A stretch of DNA of 64,000 bases from Luscinia megarhynchos (taxonomy: Eukaryota > Chordata > Aves > Passeriformes > Turdidae), in NCBI GenBank assembly GCA_034336665.1, contig JAPFBE010000013.1, positions 20,749,056 through 20,813,055 of the forward strand, read 5' to 3'. Positions 57,493 to 64,000 of the stretch are shown in pieces (position 1 is the first letter of the stretch; each line of letters opens with the position of its first letter). Below the pieces are notes generated by a model. It was given only the letters and a program-made list of their open reading frames with translations, made no database searches and was not told where the DNA came from. A program made the translations under genes and the position numbers.

Positions 57493-60400
57493 CTGAAAGA
57501 AATTAGGAACACAAGGAACAAAGTGGCAACGTGCAGATGTGTACATGACATAACAGGCAATCAAAAGAGAACTTCTGTTCAAAGGGGGAATTCAGATCTT
57601 GAGGATTTGTGCTTTCTGCTGTTAATCAGGGCTGGCACATGTTAAGCATCTACGTGCACACCATTTCATTGATATGTCAATCATGCTGGGGAAAAATAAC
57701 ATATTGCCCTTTTCTATTCCTCTCCACCAAGAATTTTGCTCTTCCAACAGGATTCATTAGCTGGTTTTGCTTAGCAGTCTAAAGATGGAAGAGGTTTTCT
57801 GAAGAATAAACAGGGTATCTGAAAAAAGTTTCTTTAGGAAAAATGCAGGCTCATTTGGTACAAACCAACCCCTTGGGAGTGCAAGCAGCTAGGCTCCAAT
57901 TCTTACCTGATTTTAATCACCCCATCAAAGGTGCCCTTGCCCTGGGTTCCCATGGGAGCAGTAGGGAACCACAGTCCTGTCCAAGGAAGAGTTTGTTATG
58001 GCAAGGTCTGAACTACCTTTTGCAAGTGGTGAAAGAGATAAAGAAGAATGATTACGCTCCTAATAGGAGGTCATATGTAGAAGGAATCCAGTCTCTTCCT
58101 GGGTCTGACTTTCCCTGGTTCCTCCAGTTTGCTGGCTTGTTAATGTTAAACTGTGCATTATTCAGACTTTACTGACACAGCAAGTAGAACAGGTTTGCTC
58201 TATCACATAAGAGGTGAATTTAATTTCATTCTTCCTCCAAGATGCTGCAGCTCCTGTTGGGGCTGTGCATAGGCACAGCCTATTCATGACTGCATGCAGC
58301 TACTATGCTTCCATGATGAGGCAGGTGAACAGACTTCTGTTTTCTGCTGAACTTTGACAGTAGCTTTTTCTTCCTGCTAGAATGCATTTTATGGGACAAG
58401 GAGTGGACTGGGTGTGTCCAGCTCCAGTCATGATTGGTAGAACTGACTGCTCTAGTTTTTGCTGCTAAGTCAGGCTGGTGACGACATAAATTTAAAGTCT
58501 CATTAAGTAGGATTTCTAGTTGATCAACTTTAGATTTTTGAACTAAATCATCTGCTGTGGACAAAAAAGTACTATGTAATTCCTACATAATCATTTGGCT
58601 TGTTATAATTGTACTTAAAGATTTTCCTAAGGCAGCTTTCAGCAGAAGCTGCATGGCCAGATCTGCTAATCAGCTTAGAAAGTTTCAGCTTCTTATCCTT
58701 ACTTAGGCTTTCACTGTATTCTCTATTTTTCAGATTTAGAAGTCCCATGAAGGGTGCCATTACACTTTCCTTTCCAGGCTGCATGGAAACTTAGCATAAA
58801 CCTCTACTGATGTTGTCTATGCATGTCACAGAAGCAAAACACCAGCAGCATAGAACCTATTTCATGTGCTCCTGGGGAGCAGCTGACCTGTCAAAAGTAG
58901 TCCCTAAAATAATCTACAGGGTATATTAAACTAAAGTAAAAAGAATTTCTAGTAAGGGCATACACTTACTTGTTACTGTGTTCAGTAGCAATCTCCAGCC
59001 TCATCCATAAGGCCCTTTCTTCCTCCACGATATGATCAAACCATGCCCAGAAGCACTTCCTCATAAGGCAGATTGTGTGGAAGGTACTTGCTCTCTCCTC
59101 CTGAGTAGAGAGATAATCCTTGTACTGGAGGGGAGGAGAAAGAAACAGGTGAGAATGGCTTTTTTTTCTTCTTTTCCCTCCCAACCTCTGGCCCAATAAA
59201 TAAAACAGTGCTGAGACTCTGGCAGTTGAGAGTAGTGGGCACAGGAATGAAGGAAAATCAGCAGGGAGCAGGGTGAGACAGTAGATGGTGGAGGAGCAGT
59301 GTGTAAGAGAAAACTCTGTGTGGAAGAGAGTGATAGAGAGTGAGAAGCTGAGAGAAAGTCTCTGAAAAAGGGAATAATGTAGCTGGAATGGGGAGATAGC
59401 ATAACTTTGCAAAGATTGTGCTACAGGTGACTGAACTGGCACTGTGTGGTTACAGGAAAGTGTGGCAAGTAGCCAGCTCTCTTGGTAGCATTTCTCCACA
59501 GTGGTGCAGGCCAACCTTTAGCCAGTTCCTGAAGCCCCATCTCAGTAACATATGGGAATAGAAGTCCTCAGCCCAAGACATCTTCTCCCTGAGACTCTGC
59601 TGGGTGTCCTGCAGCCAAATCATCAGGCATTTCCTCTGCAGGCCCATGCTGTGGTGCCTTTGTGCCACCTGAGTGAAGACAGCAGAGACAGCAGCTGGTT
59701 ACCTGAACTGGTGACTACCTTAGTATAAAGCCACAGAAAACTGGGTGCACTAGAAAATCATCTCAGCGTTTTTGGGGTTGCCCAAATCCCGATTTCTGAG
59801 CTGGAATAACTTATAGGATCCCACAAAGAGGGGCGTCAGCATAAGGAAGACCAGTCTCTCTACCAGGCCACTGCTGCATCACTTCTAGAGAATACCCTTT
59901 TGAATGAGATGCTCAGTTTAACTGACTGTGAATGGGGCAAAGGAATGGCCTGTAACAGCTTAGTCCAAGCCTGTCCATAATGCTGACCAGCAGGGTGGAC
60001 ATATGGAACAGCTTGTACCCATCGACTTCTTCCCAGCTGGAGGCCTGTGTGCATTTGGTGAAGCACTGTGACTAGCTCCAGTTCCAGTGACTTAAATGGA
60101 AGCTTTCCAACTTAGCCCTGGGCTCTGGCTGGATCTTCAGGATACAGCTGAGTGTTACCAGTCTCTCCCTGATAAGGGTGGCCGACTCAGTCACGTGTGG
60201 AAACATTTCATTAGCAATATTCCTGCATCAAGGTCTCGGAAGCTCCCACTTGCTGTTCTGCACTGAGGATAGGGCCAGGACAGAACAGATTGTTGGATTA
60301 TCACCTGTAGTGTCCTGCCACTAGCAGTGGCCAACTCTGTACCAGCAACTTCAGAGAGAGTGAAACCCCTATGATAGGCTAGGGTTAACTCCTGCAGCTA

Positions 60401-63105
60401 AAGTTGCTTGGCAGTATCTCACTGATGAGTGACATTTGCTGTGGAGTAAGAGAACTGGCAGGCACATGTCATATAAGTTTTATTTTCTGTTTAATCCTGT
60501 TTAATCAGCTATAAATGAGAATGTCATCCCTGTGGGTTTTTAATGGCTTTTCATGATGATTGTCAGATGAGCTGATTTAAAGAACTAATGCAAGGCAGGA
60601 TATGCAGGCAGAATTTTTGCTTTTTTCATCTCTACCTGGCCTAAAAGCCTATTAAGGCTTCTGCTAAGTGCTGCATCTACTTTTTCCCTTCTTCCTATGG
60701 CACCAGTCATTTCCTTTATCCTCAGCACCTACCACTAGGTTTTCCTTGGCTTGCTCCCTCAGCCTTTTCCATGGCACTATTCCCAGCTTTCTGAGAAGGA
60801 CCTTCTCATAGTGATCTCTAGCCTTTTTCTGGAGCTGCTGCTCTTTCTCCAGCCTCCTCTGCTTCTCCAGTTCTTTCTGCAATGCAAAAAGCAGTAGTTT
60901 TAATTCCCTCAGGATGAAGAGGATATTAAGCAATGACAATAGATTATCGTATTGGAGTTGGAGGGTCTGACCTAGCAGGAAATAAGGGTCTGCACCATCT
61001 TTAGCACTGCAGTCCAGACATGGCCCCATGCAGTAGAACCTGTGTCCTAAAGCAAACTGTCTTCTCCTGGGAGATGGTGGTATTCCTGGATACTCCCTTG
61101 GGCTGTGTACAGCACTGAAGTTTGGAGTTACAGTAAACAGACACGTCACCTGTGGCTACCACAAGTGCTGATGTAGCAGGAAGCTTCTTTGATGTCCAAA
61201 ACATGTCCAAAAATGATTCTGAGTTTATGCATGGACCCTACCACTTCATCTAGCCTAAATAGCAGGGGAGGGATGTGGGTATTTTGTAACTGTATAACAC
61301 TACTTTTGACTGATACTCAGGGATGAAGGTAAAATGTTCTAATACACTCAATCCAAGTATAACAGTAGTTGTAGGTTAAATTCCTGGAGGATTTCAAATG
61401 CAGTATTTGGGTTATTAGGACAACTCACTTCCAAGTAACAATAATGAAGTACAGCTATTCCTAGGTTACCTCCAAGAGAAAAAGGTGCCCTTGATATAAC
61501 TGTCAGGCTTGTTTATTTCTGAATCATGTGTTTGTGACTGGTGTCACTGTGTACATTGGAGGGGTTACAAGAGTGGAAGGAATATGAGAGTAGACTGAAC
61601 ATGCTGCCATTGTGAGGGGCTTATGTGGCTGTATCTCAGCAGAGAACGTGCAGCAGCTGGGACCTCTAGTCCTGCTGAGGGGACAGACAGCATATACTTC
61701 ACAGCATGTTTGGGACACAGCCCTTCCCGTAAAACCCTCAGAAAGGGCAGAGACTGTGAGTGTATTGTGGGTGCTGTGTTGTGGACCTCTGCTCTACCAA
61801 TGAACACCTTCCGTTGAAACTGCTCTGGCTGCTGACTGAGTACCAGTGGGTAATGGATCTTCTTCCCTATCCCTGCTAAAAGGGGAAGAAACAGGTGAGG
61901 CATTTGGTCACCAGCTTCTGCTGCCTTCTCTCCTTCCGGCGTTTCTCCCGCTGTGCTTCCTTTTCCTCGGCTTCCTTCCTCTGTCGTGCTTCCTCTTCAG
62001 CCTTCAGCTGGGCCTTGAAACCAAGAAAGGTGAGATTCAATTTGTTCCATGGGACCTTTTTCATGCACACGGGTCTTTAAACATTCCCAGTATTCCTCTA
62101 ATATTGACCAGCACCTGAAACTTCAGCAGGTGAAGTTTCATATACATCTGTGCTCAAGCATGAATTGTGGAAGGGACAGGGAGGAGGGACTGTCCTTTTT
62201 ACTACCTCTATACATATCTATAACAATCTATCTCTTTTTCTATGCGTATTAGTCTTGGCCCTAAGTTATAGTATTTGTCCACTCTTCCTCTAAAAAAATG
62301 TAAACCATACAAGTCATTTATTGAGAACTTGATTACTGAAGTCAGTGCTGAATCCCTAGGCTCTGCTCTCAAGTTTCATTTCCACATGCAAAGCAGCATT
62401 ACAGGTACCCAAACATTTATTTCCCCAGACACTGAAGATCACACTTTCTAATCCTAATGTAATTTACTAGCAGTGTTTTCAGTAACAGTTTAATACCCTG
62501 ACTTGAAGAAGGCACTCTGTTGGATGTGTATCACAGAATTTGTGTATTAACTATACAAACATTGTCTCTTCAGCAGAGATTTGCCAGAAAGATGCAGATT
62601 TTTACTAGATGAGACTGCATGTCCTCAAGCTGCATGTGACCAGAGAGGAAAGGCAGGGGGGGAACCCTACCACTGCCAGGTCCCATGCACTGGATCTCTG
62701 TGTGCACTTTCACCCTTACCATTCTCAGCAAAGACAAGCCACAGTCATGGAATAGGTGTGCAAAAAGCGCTGGGGGTAAGGGAGGCTGCTTCTTGAACTG
62801 TAACTTCAAGATGAAGTGTCTGCCTAATATACAGCAGGGCTAGTGCTGCAAAAGCAGCTGTAACTACTTCTTTTGATGTGTGATGGACATTTGCTTTCTC
62901 GTAAGTCATAAAACTCTCACTTTGGATAAAGGACCTTTTCAAAGTCCCTGTTTCTGGAGTTAAATCAGCATTTCTTGTAATTGGAATGATGTGAAAGACA
63001 CTTTATTTTCTGTTTCCCTTACCAATTTTTCCTCTGCTTTTTGTTGTTTGGCTTCTTCTATTTTCTTCTTTTGTTCTGCCCGCTGAATCGCTCTCTCCTC
63101 CATCC
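57360..63105 (-). CDS. CCDC191: CCDC191 (KIAA1407), C-terminal six exons, 5' partial
   Basis: On the minus strand six exons join in frame: 63023-63105, 61912-62013, 60733-60876, 59516-59668, 58970-59124 and 57360-57492. They give 255 residues and a TGA stop. The human protein is about 936 residues, so this is roughly its last quarter. The first part is a charged coiled coil (MEERAIQRAEQKKKIEEAKQ, then AQLKAEEEARQRKEAEEKEA). After it come about five Trp-containing repeats with the pattern A..H/F...LLRK...F..W, resembling Sfi1 repeats that bind centrin in yeast and other eukaryotes. The remembered human segments HYERVLLRK, PWKRLR and EILPDFQ have close counterparts here. Function is poorly known; a centrosomal or ciliary role is inference. 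Upstream exons lie right of the window. The convergent position with ZDHHC23 matches mammals. Confidence 0.93.
57493..58969 (-). other. last CCDC191 intron
   Basis: No exon was identified. Minus-strand open frames at 58280-58564 and 58572-58784 are not needed: the flanking exons join directly with matching phase. Confidence 0.7.
58970..59124 (-). CDS. CCDC191: CCDC191 exon (Trp repeat)
   Basis: The acceptor is CCCCTCCAG and the donor AA|GTAAGT (phase 2). It encodes YKDYLSTQEERASTFHTICL and MRKCFWAWFDHIVEEERALW, another Sfi1-like repeat. Confidence 0.92.
59516..59668 (-). CDS. CCDC191: CCDC191 exon (two Trp repeats)
   Basis: Fifty-one codons encode two repeats, AQRHHSMGLQRKCLMIWLQD and FYSHMLLRWGFRNWLK. 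The acceptor is CACTCAG. The donor AAG|GTTGGC is a weak match to consensus; it was chosen because it keeps phase and joins directly to YKDYLS in the next exon. Confidence 0.88.
59669..60732 (-). other. CCDC191 intron
   Basis: No exon or repeat was recognised between the flanking phase-0 exons. Confidence 0.7.
60733..60876 (-). CDS. CCDC191: CCDC191 exon (coiled coil to first Trp repeat)
   Basis: Forty-eight codons between GCATTGCAG and GTG|GTAGGT. It encodes KELEKQRRLEKEQQLQKKAR, then DHYEKVLLRKLGIVPWKRLR, the first Sfi1-like repeat and the best match to the human protein. Confidence 0.94.
60877..61911 (-). other. CCDC191 intron
   Basis: No exon or repeat was recognised between the flanking phase-0 exons. 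Confidence 0.7.
61912..62013 (-). CDS. CCDC191: CCDC191 exon (coiled coil)
   Basis: Exactly 34 codons between GGTTTCAAG and CTG|GTGACC, encoding AQLKAEEEARQRKEAEEKEA and QREKRRKERRQQKL. It continues the heptad-like charged helix in phase 0. Confidence 0.92.
62014..63022 (-). other. CCDC191 intron
   Basis: No exon or repeat was recognised between the flanking phase-0 exons. Confidence 0.7.
63023..63105 (-). CDS. CCDC191: CCDC191 exon (coiled coil)
   Basis: The minus-strand acceptor is TTTCTGTAG and the donor TTG|GTAAGG. After two bases completing a split codon it encodes MEERAIQRAEQKKKIEEAKQ and QKAEEKL, a highly charged helix. Confidence 0.92.
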
Positions 63106-64000
63106 CTACAGAAACAAAGGACATAAGGCTTAGTGGAAATGAGCTATGGTGTAATGGCAGAAGTTTGGTGAACACAGATGCATAACTCTATGCCAGCACA
63201 AAGGCACTTGCTTCCTGCTGCCCCTTGCAGCTGCAGTGTCCTGAACAAGGAACCTGTAAACGTTTGAGAGATGACTCAGGACTATGGGAATTATGTTCTC
63301 TCCACCCTCCTTGGCTGACAGTCACAACCATGAGGCTCAGTTATGAAAGCAGCTGTGTTCAGAGGGTTTGTCCCTCCTTGCATTTCCTGATTGAGGGCTG
63401 AGGCTCAGGGCACACGATTTAGCAGCAATTGCTCTGAGGTCTCCAATAAGCTCCAACTGCTTATTTAAAAGCAATTTCATAAAAGCATCATTGTCACATA
63501 CATTGTCACAAGTACCTGACATACAGGTACTTGGTTGCATTAGTGAGAAACTACTGCTTAATGCTGCTTTTGGAAGATAAATTGCAATGGAGCGATCTTG
63601 CTGGTCCATCAGCAAAAGTGTTACATGCAGAGGAGTTGGGAACCTGTGCTTGCTTCCTCTGCAGTTGCAAACAAAAGCAAACGCTGGAGAAATCAATAAC
63701 TGGGAGGTACTGAAGTGTTTTGATCACTGTATGTTTCCTCAGATTTTTTATTCCTCTCAGCTGTCCCAGGATTCTTTGCCAAGGGAAAACCACTCAGTGA
63801 TAACATCTTCACTGATTTTTTTTTGGGATCTTTAAACACAAGTACTTGAATGCTCTGAAAAATATGCTTGCTGTCTCTAAGGTGTACGGAGTTCAGGCAA
63901 ATCAGGATGAACGATGGCTTGGACTAGGTAGCATTGGAGCTGAACACAGCTAGTGAAAGACAACTATTAATGCCCAACTGTTATGGCCAAAAAGGTCTGC
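63106..64000 (-). other. CCDC191 upstream intron, right edge
   Basis: No further CCDC191 exon could be confirmed. A 119-codon minus-strand frame at 63337-63696 has coding-like stretches but no donor of the phase required by exon 63023-63105. Confidence 0.5.

Noticed and set aside
63337..63696. Possible upstream CCDC191 exon
   Set aside because: Part of the translation looks coding-like, but no donor gives the phase 1 end needed by the next exon except a poor GTGCCC site. I could not recognise the sequence in the family.

Overview
The window is vertebrate nuclear DNA, most likely from a bird and probably a songbird. It has GT-AG introns, widely spaced exons, 5'-truncated CR1 LINEs, a solo long terminal repeat and GC-rich CpG islands. 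The gene order matches the conserved amniote block known from human 3q13.31: GRAMD1C, then ZDHHC23, then CCDC191 in convergent orientation. All three genes were identified by reading spliced translations against remembered vertebrate proteins. No database search was possible.

Layout. Positions 1-9276 hold no exon I can support and are probably an early GRAMD1C intron; the exons encoding about the first 58 residues are not seen. Positions 9277-43875 (+) hold 16 coding exons of GRAMD1C (Aster-C), an ER-anchored sterol-transfer protein, from just before the GRAM domain to the stop codon. Every junction is phase-consistent, giving 603 residues. Its introns contain an antisense CR1 (11600-12650), a solo LTR with a perfect 5-bp target-site duplication (13889-14429), a CpG island that may be an internal promoter (about 20830-21300), a 54-bp near-perfect hairpin (28797-28850), a second CR1 (about 35545-36010) and several T/G-rich tracts.

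Positions 44641-45190 are a GC-rich minisatellite that abuts the CpG-island promoter of ZDHHC23. ZDHHC23 occupies 45472-48417 (+) with four exons and 412 residues. It is a palmitoyltransferase with an intact DHHC motif and a C-terminal PDZ ligand. A long 3' UTR may run to about 52.8 kb. Positions 57360-63105 (-) hold the last six exons seen of CCDC191, covering its C-terminal 255 residues with Sfi1-like Trp repeats; the rest of the gene lies to the right of the window.

The genes do not form an operon or a pathway. GRAMD1C acts in plasma membrane-to-ER cholesterol transfer, ZDHHC23 in protein S-acylation, and CCDC191 is a poorly characterised coiled-coil protein. I found no defence system or novel gene cluster. 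The observations most worth following up are the intragenic CpG island, the hairpin, the promoter-proximal minisatellite and the clean solo LTR.
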